From NCBI RefSeq assembly GCF_964063325.1, contig NZ_OZ061315.1:1674001-1738000 (forward strand): DNA of 64,000 bases, given 5' to 3'. The notes under the pieces are model-generated. The model did no database searches. It worked only from the letters and a program-made list of their open reading frames with translations, and was not told the origin of the DNA. This DNA is from Hafnia alvei. Lineage in GTDB: Bacteria > Pseudomonadota > Gammaproteobacteria > Enterobacterales > Enterobacteriaceae. This document shows, piece by piece, positions 18,801 to 27,881 of this stretch. Position 1 is the stretch's first letter, and every line of letters starts with the position of its first letter. A program made the position numbers and the translations under genes.

Positions 18801-19673
18801 GAAGTGGTTACCGACATGAAAGATGCAGCTAATGCGCTGCGTTGGTGTGTGGGTGAGATGGAGCGTCGCTATAAGCTAATGTCAGCATTAGGCGTGCGTA
18901 ACCTTGCTGGCTACAACGAACGCGTTGAGCAGGCGATTGCCATGGGACGTCCAATTCCAGATCCGTTCTGGAAACCGGGTGACAGCATGGATATGACGCC
19001 GCCGGTATTGGAAAAACTGCCTTATATCGTGGTGTTGGTCGATGAGTTTGCCGATCTGATGATGGCCGTCGGTAAAAAAGTGGAAGAGTTGATTGCACGC
19101 TTAGCTCAAAAAGCGCGTGCGGCGGGTATCCATTTGGTTCTGGCGACTCAGCGTCCATCGGTTGACGTTATCACCGGCTTGATTAAGGCGAACATTCCGA
19201 CGCGTATCGCGTTTACCGTTTCGAGCAAAATCGACTCCCGTACTATCCTGGACCAAGGCGGTGCGGAATCGTTGCTGGGGATGGGGGATATGCTGTATAT
19301 GCCACCTAACTCGTCAATGCCGGTTCGTGTGCATGGCGCATTCGTTCGTGATGAGGAAGTGCATGCGGTGGTTCAGGATTGGAAAGCGCGTGGACGTCCA
19401 CAGTATATCGATAGCATCTTGAGCGCTTCTGAAGAGGGTGAAGGTGGATTTGGGCTAGATAGCGACGAAGAACTCGATCCGTTATTTGACCAAGCCGTTG
19501 CTTTCGTGGTTGATAAGCGCCGAGCGTCAATTTCAGGCGTTCAACGCCAGTTCCGTATTGGTTACAACCGCGCTGCGCGTATCGTTGAGCAGATGGAAGC
19601 TCAGGGGATCGTGAGCTCACCGGGTAATAATGGTAACCGCGAGGTATTAGCGCCGCCATCGCATGATATGTAA
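15897..19673 (+). CDS. ftsK: DNA translocase FtsK
   Basis: FtsK couples septum formation to chromosome dimer resolution at dif. The 1258 residues comprise four to five N-terminal membrane spans (about 20-200), a long Pro/Gln-rich linker (about 210-780) and the motor domain with Walker A GTTGSGKSVG and Walker B VVLVDEFADL. A C-terminal gamma winged helix (QRQFRIGYNRAARIVEQME) reads KOPS and activates XerD. The start is TTG at 15897, preceded by CCTGGAG, and MSQEYTEEKDVTL matches E. coli, which also starts at TTG. It is shorter than E. coli (1329), the difference lying in the linker. Confidence 0.95.
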   Translation: MSQEYTEEKDVTLKRMSSGRRLYEALLIVVALFSIYLMVSLLSFDPSDPSWSQTAWHEPINNIGGGAGAWLADTLFFVFGVMGYAIPPVIIVLCWFAYRKRDDSGYVDYFSISLKLIGMLALVLASCGLASLNVDDLYYFASGGVIGSLLANGVIPLLGSVGGTLLLLGVWAVGLTLFTGWSWLTIAEKIGGVLLGGMTFMSNRSRRDREDDYDYEDDSREVVAAERERSAGEGADDVLLNTSAVEDDDDILLAKPVKQPVEAPFADVDAEDDDPLLGKLRPLHEAESSLNDVAQPAVTPTVAPTAAVSAVGAAVAAAQPVVSAATQPMTFSASEPEPVAEIKPSMPPLYSFEVPEDRPSNVANHSSRPTRSAWDDEGPRLGSFEPETPAPQAGSSSSGMNFSASHFEHDESPATPYINPGLSVDTVPFGAASRNDVVPATVSTAAAAGSMFMPAFSATEDSSLQVKQGVGPELPRPNPVRIPTRRELASLGIKLPSQRMAEEQAKKEAEAQRQQIEASPKPEQNVTQPMDEESLALRQAFAERQQQRYGEQQYAHQAEDEQAAEMARLQSEFSAQQQQRYQPQPAADENSSALSGVTASRNDLMDFSPAKALSEAAASNHNAFSFTPVSDLVDDGPSEPLFTITPEQEESAARDDDAYDVPFGRYDEPEQPVQYDSRQQDPRFAPVQQPSVPQAPQSQYSQHNSQYSQLAPSVQQPVAPQFAAPTAPVQQPAVTQQPAGQHPAMDGLIHPFLMRGHEQPLEKPTTPLPTLDLLTEPPANSEPVDMFALEQVGNLVESRLADYRVKAEVVGISPGPVITRFELDLAPGVKAARISNLSRDLARSLSAVAVRVVEVIPGKPYVGLELPNKHRQTVYLREVLDCTKFRESPSPLTIVLGKDIAGQPVIADLAKMPHLLVAGTTGSGKSVGVNAMILSMLYKATPDEVRFIMIDPKMLELSVYEGIPHLLTEVVTDMKDAANALRWCVGEMERRYKLMSALGVRNLAGYNERVEQAIAMGRPIPDPFWKPGDSMDMTPPVLEKLPYIVVLVDEFADLMMAVGKKVEELIARLAQKARAAGIHLVLATQRPSVDVITGLIKANIPTRIAFTVSSKIDSRTILDQGGAESLLGMGDMLYMPPNSSMPVRVHGAFVRDEEVHAVVQDWKARGRPQYIDSILSASEEGEGGFGLDSDEELDPLFDQAVAFVVDKRRASISGVQRQFRIGYNRAARIVEQMEAQGIVSSPGNNGNREVLAPPSHDM

Positions 19674-19700
19674 TTTCGTCATTGCATGATGCCATGTTTG

Positions 19701-19728
19701 CGGGCGGTGATTTCACCGCCCGTTTTAT
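19701..19728 (+). terminator. ftsK terminator
   Basis: Perfect stem CGGGCGGTGA/TCACCGCCCG followed by TTTTATTT. Confidence 0.88.
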
Positions 19729-19962
19729 TTATCGATGAGATGTGAATACGTACGAATGTCTGCCAGCGAAAAGATGTGTAAATCACCGTCATTCAGAATG
19801 TTACCGATGATAACTCCATGTCTATTGGCTAAAGTTAGCGTATTATATTGTTCAATATAAAGCGTGGTGTAGCGGCGAACGCGCCGCTGACCAGATGATA
19901 AAAATCAGCCGAGGTTATCTGTTTTTACAGCTAACCATGACCGACAAAAGGTATAGAAAATA

Positions 19963-20574
19963 ATGAAAAAGCTGTTATTAGCGTGCTGTTTAATGACTGG
20001 TTTTGCATCGACCGCCGCGCTGGCGACGCCAAGCAGTGACTTGCAGAGTCGTCTGAATAAGGTCAATAGTTTCCATTCAAGCTTTACTCAAACCGTAACA
20101 ACAGCCGATGGCGCTGCGGTACAGCAGGGCGAGGGTGAGCTTTGGGTAAAACGTCCTAACTTGTTCAACTGGCATATGACCTCCCCCGATGAGAGCGTTT
20201 TAGTTTCTGATGGTAAAACGCTGTGGTTCTATAACCCGTTTGTGGAGCAGGTAACCGCGACTTGGCTAGATAGCGCCACCAGCAATACGCCATTTATGCT
20301 GATTACGCGTAACGATGCGAAAGAGTGGAGCCAGTATAATGTGAAGCAAACCGGTGATACGTTTGATCTGACCCCGAAAAGCCAGAAAAATAATCTGAAG
20401 AAATTTACGATTAACGTATCGCCAACGGGTACGATCAATGGCTTTACCGCCGTTGAACAAGACGGACAAAGCAGCGCATATAAACTGAAAAGCCAGCAAA
20501 GCGGCGTTGTTGATGCCAGCAAATTCCAGTTCACACCGCCTAAAGGCGTGACGGTGGACGATCAACGCCAATAG
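19963..20574 (+). CDS. lolA: Outer-membrane lipoprotein carrier protein LolA
   Basis: LolA is the periplasmic chaperone that ferries lipoproteins from LolCDE to LolB. The 203 residues begin with a cleavable signal peptide (MKKLLLACCLMTGFASTAALA, cleavage after ALA). The mature part has the family segments LNKVNSFHSSFTQ, GELWVKRPNLFNWHMTSPDE, LWFYNPFVEQV and KGVTVDDQ. It lies between ftsK and rarA, as in E. coli, with 26 bases before rarA, suggesting one transcript. Confidence 0.95.
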   Translation: MKKLLLACCLMTGFASTAALATPSSDLQSRLNKVNSFHSSFTQTVTTADGAAVQQGEGELWVKRPNLFNWHMTSPDESVLVSDGKTLWFYNPFVEQVTATWLDSATSNTPFMLITRNDAKEWSQYNVKQTGDTFDLTPKSQKNNLKKFTINVSPTGTINGFTAVEQDGQSSAYKLKSQQSGVVDASKFQFTPPKGVTVDDQRQ

Positions 20575-20600
20575 CCAAAATAGATTAATGGGAAAAGCCA

Positions 20601-21944
20601 GTGAGTAATCTGTCCCTCGACTTCTCGCAGAATGAATTTCAACCACTGGCCGCGCGTATGCGGCCAGAAACATTGAAGCAGTACATCGGACAGCGCCATT
20701 TGCTGGCTGAGGGCAAGCCTCTGCCGCGAGCGATTGAGGCTGGACATCTGCATTCAATGATTTTGTGGGGGCCGCCAGGGACAGGGAAAACCACGCTGGC
20801 TGAACTGATTGGCCGCTACGGCAATGCTGACGTTGAACGTATTTCGGCGGTAACTTCTGGGATCAAAGAGATCCGTGAAGCGATTGAACGAGCGCGTAAT
20901 AACCGTGATGCGGGCCGTCGAACCATTTTGTTTGTAGATGAAGTCCATCGTTTTAACAAAAGCCAGCAAGACGCTTTCCTTCCGCATATTGAAGACGGCA
21001 CCATTACTTTCATCGGTGCTACCACGGAAAACCCCTCATTTGAGCTTAATTCTGCGCTGCTTTCACGGGCTAGAGTTTACTTGCTCAAGGCGCTAACCAG
21101 CGAAGATATCGTTGAAGTGCTCAATCAGGCGATGGCCGATAAAGAGCGCGGATATGGCGGACAAAATATTGTTTTGCCTGATGACACGCGCGACATGATC
21201 GCTGAGCTGGTGGGGGGCGATGCCCGCCGCGCGCTAAATACGTTAGAAATGATGGCTGATATGGCGGAGGTGGACGCCAGTGGTCAGCGTGTTTTAAGCG
21301 CGAATCTGCTGAAGGAAGTTTCAGGCGAACGCAGCGCGCGCTTTGATAATAAAGGCGATCGCTTTTACGACCTGATTTCAGCATTGCATAAATCAGTACG
21401 CGGCTCAGCACCGGATGCCGCGCTGTATTGGTATGCGCGCATTATCACCGCCGGTGGCGATCCGCTTTATGTCGCACGACGTTTACTGGCGATTGCCTCC
21501 GAGGATGTGGGTAATGCCGATCCGCGCGGCATGCAGGTCGCGATTTCAGCATGGGATTGCTTTACCCGTGTCGGGCCTGCTGAGGGCGAACGTGCGATTG
21601 CGCAAGCCATTGTCTACTTGGCCTGTGCGCCGAAAAGTAATGCCGTGTATACCGCGTTTAAAGCCGCGGTGCGTGATGCCAAAGAGCGCCCTGACTATGA
21701 TGTTCCCGATCATCTGCGTAATGCGCCAACCAAACTCATGAAGGAAATGGGGCTGGGGGCTGAGTATCGCTATGCGCATGATGAAACTAATGCTTACGCC
21801 GCGGGCGAAGTGTACTTCCCGCCTGAAATGTCACAAACCCGATATTATGTGCCCACTAACCGTGGTTTAGAGGGCAAAATTGGTGAAAAACTGGCATGGT
21901 TGGCTGAGCAGGATCAAAATAGCCCGACAAAACGCTACCGCTAA
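20601..21944 (+). CDS. rarA: Replication-associated recombination protein A (RarA/MgsA)
   Basis: RarA is an AAA+ ATPase of the clamp-loader clade that acts at stalled replication forks. The 447 residues contain Walker A GPPGTGKTT, Walker B LFVDEVHRFNKSQQDAFLP, sensor I GATTENPSFELNSALLSR and the C-terminal MgsA domain. The start is GTG at 20601; the next residues SNLSLDFSQNEFQPLAARMRP match E. coli, whose length is the same. Confidence 0.95.
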   Translation: MSNLSLDFSQNEFQPLAARMRPETLKQYIGQRHLLAEGKPLPRAIEAGHLHSMILWGPPGTGKTTLAELIGRYGNADVERISAVTSGIKEIREAIERARNNRDAGRRTILFVDEVHRFNKSQQDAFLPHIEDGTITFIGATTENPSFELNSALLSRARVYLLKALTSEDIVEVLNQAMADKERGYGGQNIVLPDDTRDMIAELVGGDARRALNTLEMMADMAEVDASGQRVLSANLLKEVSGERSARFDNKGDRFYDLISALHKSVRGSAPDAALYWYARIITAGGDPLYVARRLLAIASEDVGNADPRGMQVAISAWDCFTRVGPAEGERAIAQAIVYLACAPKSNAVYTAFKAAVRDAKERPDYDVPDHLRNAPTKLMKEMGLGAEYRYAHDETNAYAAGEVYFPPEMSQTRYYVPTNRGLEGKIGEKLAWLAEQDQNSPTKRYR

Positions 21945-22052
21945 TATTCCCATTGCGGTAAGGTTATCCCTGATAAAATACGCTTTACATTGAGCGCCTT
22001 GTGCTCAATGTATTGCTCATTAAAACTCCCTCAATATAATCACAGGATTAGC

Positions 22053-23345
22053 ATGCTAGATCCCAATCTACTGCGTAATGAGCTAGACGCAGTCGCCGAA
22101 AAGCTGGCTCGTCGAGGCTTTAAACTGGATGTTGACACTTTGCGTCAGCAGGAAGAACGCCGCAAAGTGCTGCAAGTTGAAACTGAAAGCCTGCAAGCAG
22201 AGCGTAACTCGCGATCCAAATCCATCGGTGCGGCTAAAGCGCGTGGGGAAGATATTGAGCCACTGCGTCTTGAAGTCAACGAATTGGGCGAAAAGCTGGA
22301 TGCGGCCAAGTCAGAGCTGGATCAGTTGCTAAATGATATCCGCGATTTGGCGTTGTCCATTCCTAACATGCCAGATGATTCTGTGCCGGTAGGTAGAGAC
22401 GAAAACGACAATCTGGAAGTTAGCCGCTGGGGCGAGCCTCGTACGTACGATTTCGAAGTTCGCGATCACGTGACTCTGGGCGAAATGACTGGCGGGCTGG
22501 ATTTTGCTGCCGCAGTTAAATTGACCGGTGCGCGTTTCGTTGTGATGAAAGGCCAAATGGCGCGTATGCATCGTGCATTGGCTCAGTTCATGCTTGATCT
22601 GCACACCGAGCAGCATGGCTATCTCGAAACCTACGTTCCTTATTTGGTTAACCATGACACGCTGTACGGTACTGGTCAGTTGCCTAAATTTGGCGGCGAT
22701 CTGTTCCACACACGTCCACTGGAAGAAGAAGCCGATTCTAGCAGCTATGCGCTGATCCCAACGGCAGAAGTCCCAGTCACCAACTTGGTGCGTGGCGAAA
22801 TTCTGGAAGAAGAATCTCTGCCGTTGAAAATGACTGCACATACGCCATGTTTCCGTTCCGAAGCGGGCTCTTATGGTCGTGATACACGCGGTCTGATTCG
22901 TATGCACCAGTTTGATAAAGTTGAGCTGGTTCAGATTGTTCGTCCAGAAGATTCAATGGATGCTCTGGAAGAACTGACCGGTCACGCCGAGAAAGTGCTG
23001 CAGCTGCTGAATCTGCCATACCGTAAAGTGCTGTTGTGCACCGGCGATATGGGCTTTGGCTCAAGCAAAACCTACGATCTGGAAGTTTGGGTTCCTGCGC
23101 AGAACACTTACCGCGAAATCTCTTCATGTTCAAACATGTGGGACTTCCAGGCTCGTCGTATGCAGGCTCGCTGTCGTAATAAAACCGACAAAAAACCGCG
23201 TTTGGTGCATACACTGAATGGTTCTGGTTTGGCGGTGGGTCGTACTCTGGTTGCCGTATTAGAAAACTATCAGCAAGCTGATGGTCGAATTCAGGTGCCA
23301 GAAGTTCTGCGTCCGTATATGAATGGTTTAGAATATATTGGTTAA
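22053..23345 (+). CDS. serS: Seryl-tRNA synthetase
   Basis: SerS is a class II synthetase charging tRNA-Ser and tRNA-Sec. The 430 residues have the N-terminal helical hairpin arm (about 25-100), motif 2 around FRSEAGSYGRDTRG and motif 3 NGSGLAVGRTL. The ATG at 22053 gives MLDPNLLRNELDAVAEKLARRGF, aligning with E. coli; the frame is open upstream but those codons are not conserved. An intrinsic terminator follows. Confidence 0.97.
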   Translation: MLDPNLLRNELDAVAEKLARRGFKLDVDTLRQQEERRKVLQVETESLQAERNSRSKSIGAAKARGEDIEPLRLEVNELGEKLDAAKSELDQLLNDIRDLALSIPNMPDDSVPVGRDENDNLEVSRWGEPRTYDFEVRDHVTLGEMTGGLDFAAAVKLTGARFVVMKGQMARMHRALAQFMLDLHTEQHGYLETYVPYLVNHDTLYGTGQLPKFGGDLFHTRPLEEEADSSSYALIPTAEVPVTNLVRGEILEEESLPLKMTAHTPCFRSEAGSYGRDTRGLIRMHQFDKVELVQIVRPEDSMDALEELTGHAEKVLQLLNLPYRKVLLCTGDMGFGSSKTYDLEVWVPAQNTYREISSCSNMWDFQARRMQARCRNKTDKKPRLVHTLNGSGLAVGRTLVAVLENYQQADGRIQVPEVLRPYMNGLEYIG

Positions 23346-23362
23346 CTCCCAATATTTTTAAT

Positions 23363-23388
23363 AAAAGCGCCTACGGGCGCTTTTTTCG
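23363..23388 (+). terminator. serS terminator
   Basis: AAAAGCGCC-tac-GGGCGCTTTTTT is followed by CG, 17 bases after the stop. Confidence 0.9.
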
Positions 23389-23830
23389 TTTATAAACTCA
23401 AATATAAATTCAGATCCTATTTTTAATATTGTTGCGGTTGTATTAATTCAGTTTAGAAGCATTTAAGTTGACTGATAGCTATTCTCAATCGTAAGTTTTT
23501 GATTTTGATAAGTTGCAAATTGCATCACATAAGTCGCCAGCGCCCCGCTCGCGCGTGCCTTTATTGACATCAAACAATATGGGTTACTCCCAAAGAAGTA
23601 TTATCCATTTGAGAAAGTGGACGCTGATATTTAATGACCTTCCATTCCATATCATTTCATTCTAATTAATTGCGAGTTGACTATTTTCCTTAGTGTTTTG
23701 AGCACACGTTGGATGATCAATGACGTAATAGGCCACTTTCTTTTTTGCTGACTAAAGAAAAACACGGATTTTTGCCTGTGCTTTTCGTGGTCACATTTTT
23801 GATTTTGAAAGCAAACTGAGTGGGTATTGT
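23389..23830 (+). promoter_or_regulatory. dmsABC upstream region with FNR-like box
   Basis: These 442 bases hold no gene. TTGATAAGTTGCAA at 23505-23518 has a perfect FNR half-site, a four-base spacer and a weaker second half. FNR activation of dmsABC is well known in E. coli. The box lies over 300 bases from the dmsA ATG, implying a long leader or further promoters that I cannot place. Confidence 0.45.
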
Positions 23831-26275
23831 ATGAAAAATACGAAAGAGACAGGCTTATTGTCTGCGCAGGTAAGCCGCCGCAAACTGGTTAAATCCAGTG
23901 CTATTGGTGGTTTAGTTGCGGCAAGCGGCGGATTATCTTTGCCGTTTGCCCGCAAGGCAGTGGCCCAATCAAACACAGCATCTGCTAACGCCAATGAAAA
24001 AGTTATCTGGAGTGCATGCACCGTAAACTGTGGCAGCCGTTGCCCATTGCGCATGCATGTTGTCGATGGCGAAATTAAGTATGTTGAAACCGATAATACC
24101 GGTGATGACAATTACGAAGGCCTGCATCAGGTTCGAGCCTGTTTACGTGGGCGATCAATGCGCCGTCGTGTTTATAACGCTGACCGTTTGAAATATCCGA
24201 TGAAGCGAGTTGGTGCGCGTGGCGAAGGCAAATTCAAGCGTATTAGCTGGGAAGAAGCCTTCGATACCATCGCGGCGAGTATGCAGCACATCATCAAAGA
24301 TTATGGCAATGAAGCTATCTATCTTAACTACGGCACCGGGACGCTGGGTGGCACCATGACTCGCTCTTGGCCACCGGGATCAACCCTGATAGCCCGTCTG
24401 ATGAACTGCTGCGGTGGTTACCTGAATCATTATGGCGACTACAGCACGGCGCAAATAGCCGAAGGGCTAAATTACACCTACGGCGGTTGGGCCGATGGTA
24501 ACAGCCCGTCAGATATTGAAAACAGCAAACTGGTCGTGCTGTTTGGCAATAACCCAGGTGAAACGCGAATGAGCGGCGGCGGGGTGACTTACTATCTGGA
24601 ACAGGCTCGCCAGAAATCTGATGCGCGTATGATCATTATCGATCCGCGTTATAACGATACGGGCGCTGGTCGTGAAGATGAGTGGGTACCTATTCGTCCG
24701 GGAACCGATGCGGCGTTGGCCTCGGCGCTAGCCTATGTGATGATCAAAGAAGATTTAGTTGATCAGCCATTCCTCGATAAATACTGCGTTGGCTACGACG
24801 AAAAAACCATGCCTGCCGGTGCGCCAGCCAACGGCCACTATAAAGCCTACATCTTAGGCGAAGGCGCTGACGGCATTGCTAAAACGCCTGCATGGGCTTC
24901 AACGATTACCGGAATTCCAGCTGATAAAATTATTAAACTTGGCCGTGAAATCGGTGCAGCAAAGCCTGCCTATATTTCACAGGGCTGGGGGCCACAGCGC
25001 CATTCAAACGGTGAATTAGCCTCACGCGCTATTTCTATGCTGGCCATCCTAACGGGTAACGTTGGGATCAACGGCGGAAATAGCGGCGCGCGCGAAGGCT
25101 CCTACGATCTTGATTTCGTGCGTATGCCAACGCTTGAAAACCCCGTTCAGACCAGTATTTCTATGTTCTTATGGACCGATGCCATCGTACGCGGCCCTGA
25201 AATGACGGCGACGCGTGATGGTGTACGCGGTAAAGAAAAGCTGGATGTGCCAATCAAAATGATCTGGAACTACGCAGGTAACTGCTTGGTCAACCAGCAT
25301 TCTGAAATCAACCGTACGCATGAAATTCTGCAAGACGATAAGCAGTGCGAAATGATTGTGGTGATCGATAACCACATGACCGCATCGGCGAAGTATGCCG
25401 ATATTTTACTGCCGGACTGCACGGCATCAGAGCAGATGGATTTTTGCCTAGATGCATCAGCGGGCAACATGTCATACGTCATTTTTGCCGATCAGGTGAT
25501 TAAGCCACGCTTTGAATGCAAAAATATTTACGAGATGACTAGTGAATTAGCCAAGCGCATGGGCGTGGAGGCTCAGTTTACCGAAGGGCGTAATCAGGAA
25601 GAGTGGCTGCGTCATCTATATAAACAGTCTCAGCAAGCTATGCCAGGCCTACCGTCGTTTGAAGAGTTTCGTCAGCAGGGGATTTACAAGCAGCGCGATC
25701 CTGAAGGGCACCATGTGGCCTACAAAGCGTTCCGTGAAGATCCTGCGGCTAATCCGTTAACCACACCATCAGGCAAAATCGAGATTTACTCTGCTCAATT
25801 GGCTGAAAAGGCGGCGACATGGGAATTAGCCAAGGATGATGTTATCGATCCTCTGCCAATCTACAGCGCTGGTTTTGAAAGCTATGAAGATCCGCTGGTT
25901 GAGAAATTCCCACTGCAGCTAACGGGTTTCCACTACAAAGCACGTGCGCATTCTACCTATGGCAACGTTGATCTGCTGAAGGCTGCGTGTCGTCAAGAGA
26001 TGTGGATTAACCCGATGGATGCGAAAAAACGCGGTATTACCAACGGTGATATCGTGCGCATTTTCAACGATCGCGGTGAGGTTCGCATCAACGCTAAGGT
26101 GACACCTCGCATGATGCCGGGCGTTGTCGCGCTGGGTGAGGGAGCATGGTATAGCCCTGACGCAAACCGTGTCGATCATGCTGGCTCAATTAACGTGTTG
26201 ACCACTCAGCGCCCATCGCCGTTGGCGAAAGGGAATCCGTCGCATTCGAATCTTGTTCAAGTCACCAAGGCATAA
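23831..26275 (+). CDS. dmsA: Dimethyl sulfoxide reductase catalytic subunit DmsA
   Basis: DmsA carries the molybdo-bis(MGD) cofactor and reduces DMSO or other S- and N-oxides as terminal electron acceptors. The 814 residues start with a twin-arginine signal (SRRKLVKSSAIGG, residues 15-27, hydrophobic stretch then ARKAVA). The FS0 cluster cysteines follow (CTVNCGSRC and RACLRG), and the Mo-bisMGD oxidoreductase family domains cover the rest. It is first in dmsABC with a 10-base gap to dmsB. Export folded by Tat requires the DmsD chaperone encoded downstream at 27882-28496. Confidence 0.95.
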   Translation: MKNTKETGLLSAQVSRRKLVKSSAIGGLVAASGGLSLPFARKAVAQSNTASANANEKVIWSACTVNCGSRCPLRMHVVDGEIKYVETDNTGDDNYEGLHQVRACLRGRSMRRRVYNADRLKYPMKRVGARGEGKFKRISWEEAFDTIAASMQHIIKDYGNEAIYLNYGTGTLGGTMTRSWPPGSTLIARLMNCCGGYLNHYGDYSTAQIAEGLNYTYGGWADGNSPSDIENSKLVVLFGNNPGETRMSGGGVTYYLEQARQKSDARMIIIDPRYNDTGAGREDEWVPIRPGTDAALASALAYVMIKEDLVDQPFLDKYCVGYDEKTMPAGAPANGHYKAYILGEGADGIAKTPAWASTITGIPADKIIKLGREIGAAKPAYISQGWGPQRHSNGELASRAISMLAILTGNVGINGGNSGAREGSYDLDFVRMPTLENPVQTSISMFLWTDAIVRGPEMTATRDGVRGKEKLDVPIKMIWNYAGNCLVNQHSEINRTHEILQDDKQCEMIVVIDNHMTASAKYADILLPDCTASEQMDFCLDASAGNMSYVIFADQVIKPRFECKNIYEMTSELAKRMGVEAQFTEGRNQEEWLRHLYKQSQQAMPGLPSFEEFRQQGIYKQRDPEGHHVAYKAFREDPAANPLTTPSGKIEIYSAQLAEKAATWELAKDDVIDPLPIYSAGFESYEDPLVEKFPLQLTGFHYKARAHSTYGNVDLLKAACRQEMWINPMDAKKRGITNGDIVRIFNDRGEVRINAKVTPRMMPGVVALGEGAWYSPDANRVDHAGSINVLTTQRPSPLAKGNPSHSNLVQVTKA

Positions 26276-26285
26276 GGAGTAGCTG

Positions 26286-26906
26286 ATGACAACGCAATAC
26301 GGCTTTTATATCGACTCTAGTCGTTGCACCGGCTGCAAAACCTGCGAGCTGGCCTGCAAAGATTTTAAAAATTTGACGCCTGATGTGAGTTTCCGCCGCA
26401 TTTATGAATATGCAGGTGGTGATTGGCAAGAGGACAACGGTGTTTACCACCAAAACGTGTTTGCTTATTACCTGTCGATCTCGTGTAACCACTGTAGCGA
26501 TCCGGCTTGTACCAAAGTGTGTCCAAGCGGTGCGATGCACAAGCGCGAGAAAGATGGCTTTGTCGTCGTCAACGAAGAAGTGTGCATCGGTTGTCGCTAT
26601 TGCCACATGGCCTGTCCGTATGGCGCTCCTCAATACAATGAGGAGAAAGGGCATATGACCAAGTGTGATGGCTGCTATGAGCGAGTCGAAGCAGGCAAAA
26701 AACCGATCTGCGTTGAATCTTGCCCACTGCGTGCATTGGATTTAGCGCCCATTGATGAGCTGCGCGCCAAATACGGTGATTTAGCTGAAATTGCTCCGCT
26801 TCCTGCTGCGCACTTTACGAAGCCGAATATCGTATTAAAACCTAACGCCAACAGCCGCCCGGTCGGAGATACCACCGGTTATCTGGCAAATCCGAAGGAG
26901 GTCTGA
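26286..26906 (+). CDS. dmsB: DMSO reductase iron-sulfur subunit DmsB
   Basis: DmsB moves electrons from DmsC to DmsA through four [4Fe-4S] clusters. The 206 residues contain four cysteine groups: CTGCKTCELAC, CNHCSDPACTKVC, CIGCRYCHMAC, and CDGCYER...CVESC. There is no signal; it is carried out with DmsA. The sequence is very close to E. coli DmsB throughout. The start ATG follows AAGGAG. Confidence 0.96.
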   Translation: MTTQYGFYIDSSRCTGCKTCELACKDFKNLTPDVSFRRIYEYAGGDWQEDNGVYHQNVFAYYLSISCNHCSDPACTKVCPSGAMHKREKDGFVVVNEEVCIGCRYCHMACPYGAPQYNEEKGHMTKCDGCYERVEAGKKPICVESCPLRALDLAPIDELRAKYGDLAEIAPLPAAHFTKPNIVLKPNANSRPVGDTTGYLANPKEV

Positions 26907-26907
26907 G

Positions 26908-27768
26908 ATGGGTATGGGATGGCATGAATGGCCGTTAATGATTTTTACGGTCTTAGGGCAGTGTGTTGTCGGTGGTTTCATCGTACTGGCGCTGGCATTA
27001 ATATCTGGGCGTTTGGATAACGATCGCACGCGACGCGTTCATCTGAGTATGTTTTTTCTCTGGGTGCTGATGGGAATAGCGTTTATCGCCTCGGTGATGC
27101 ATTTGGGTTCACCAATGAGGGCGTTCAATTCGCTTAACCGCATCGGAGAATCCGCGCTGAGTAACGAAATTGCCAGCGGCTCGGTGTTCTTTGCCGTAGG
27201 GGGTATCTACTGGCTTTTGGCGGTGTTAAACAAAATGTCGGCGGCGCTAGGTAAGCTTTGGCTTGCCGTGACCATGGTGTTAGGCCTGTTCTTTGTTTAC
27301 GCCATGTGTCGTGTATATCAGATTGATACTGTACCTACGTGGCATAACGGCTACACCACGCTGGGCTTCGTACTAACGATGTTTATTGGTGGGCCATTGC
27401 TCGGCTTCCTGCTGCTGAGAGCTGCCGGTGTGTGCGGTTGTGCAATGCGTATTTTGCCTGTAATTAGCGGGTTGGCGGTGCTTATCAGCGTTGCCTCTGT
27501 GGCGATGCAAGGTTTTGGTTTGGCTGAAATTCATAGTTCAGTTCAACAGGCCTCCGCGCTTATTCCATCGTTTGGGGCGTTGCTGGCATGGCGTTTGGCG
27601 CTGCTAGTGCTTGGATTGGGCTGCTGGATTTGCCCAATGATTAAAGGCCGAGCGCCATCTGTTGCATGGCTGGTGATTGGTTTCTTGCTGGTTGTCGCCA
27701 GTGAGCTGATTGGTCGCGGTATGTTCTATGGTTTGCATATGACCGTAGGCATGGCAATCGCAGGATAA
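26908..27768 (+). CDS. dmsC: DMSO reductase membrane anchor DmsC
   Basis: DmsC anchors DmsAB to the periplasmic side of the inner membrane and oxidises menaquinol. The 286 residues form about eight membrane helices and begin MGMGWHEWPLMIFTVLGQC. The conserved His in VMHLGSPMRAFNSL corresponds to the quinol-site region of the family. It starts one base after the dmsB stop codon, with GGAGG overlapping the dmsB end. Confidence 0.93.
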   Translation: MGMGWHEWPLMIFTVLGQCVVGGFIVLALALISGRLDNDRTRRVHLSMFFLWVLMGIAFIASVMHLGSPMRAFNSLNRIGESALSNEIASGSVFFAVGGIYWLLAVLNKMSAALGKLWLAVTMVLGLFFVYAMCRVYQIDTVPTWHNGYTTLGFVLTMFIGGPLLGFLLLRAAGVCGCAMRILPVISGLAVLISVASVAMQGFGLAEIHSSVQQASALIPSFGALLAWRLALLVLGLGCWICPMIKGRAPSVAWLVIGFLLVVASELIGRGMFYGLHMTVGMAIAG

Positions 27769-27783
27769 ATGCGGTTGTCGCTG

Positions 27784-27809
27784 AGCGGGGCTCCGTATAG
27801 AGCCCCGCT
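27784..27809 (+). terminator. Stem-loop between dmsC and dmsD
   Basis: Perfect 10-bp stem AGCGGGGCTC/GAGCCCCGCT with a 6-base loop and no T-run. It could attenuate transcription or protect the dmsABC message end. Confidence 0.5.
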
Positions 27810-27881
27810 ATCTGTCGGCTCGCATTTGCTATGTTATTAGAATTGTTATTCGCATCGCGATAAAATTGATTTGGTATCCTC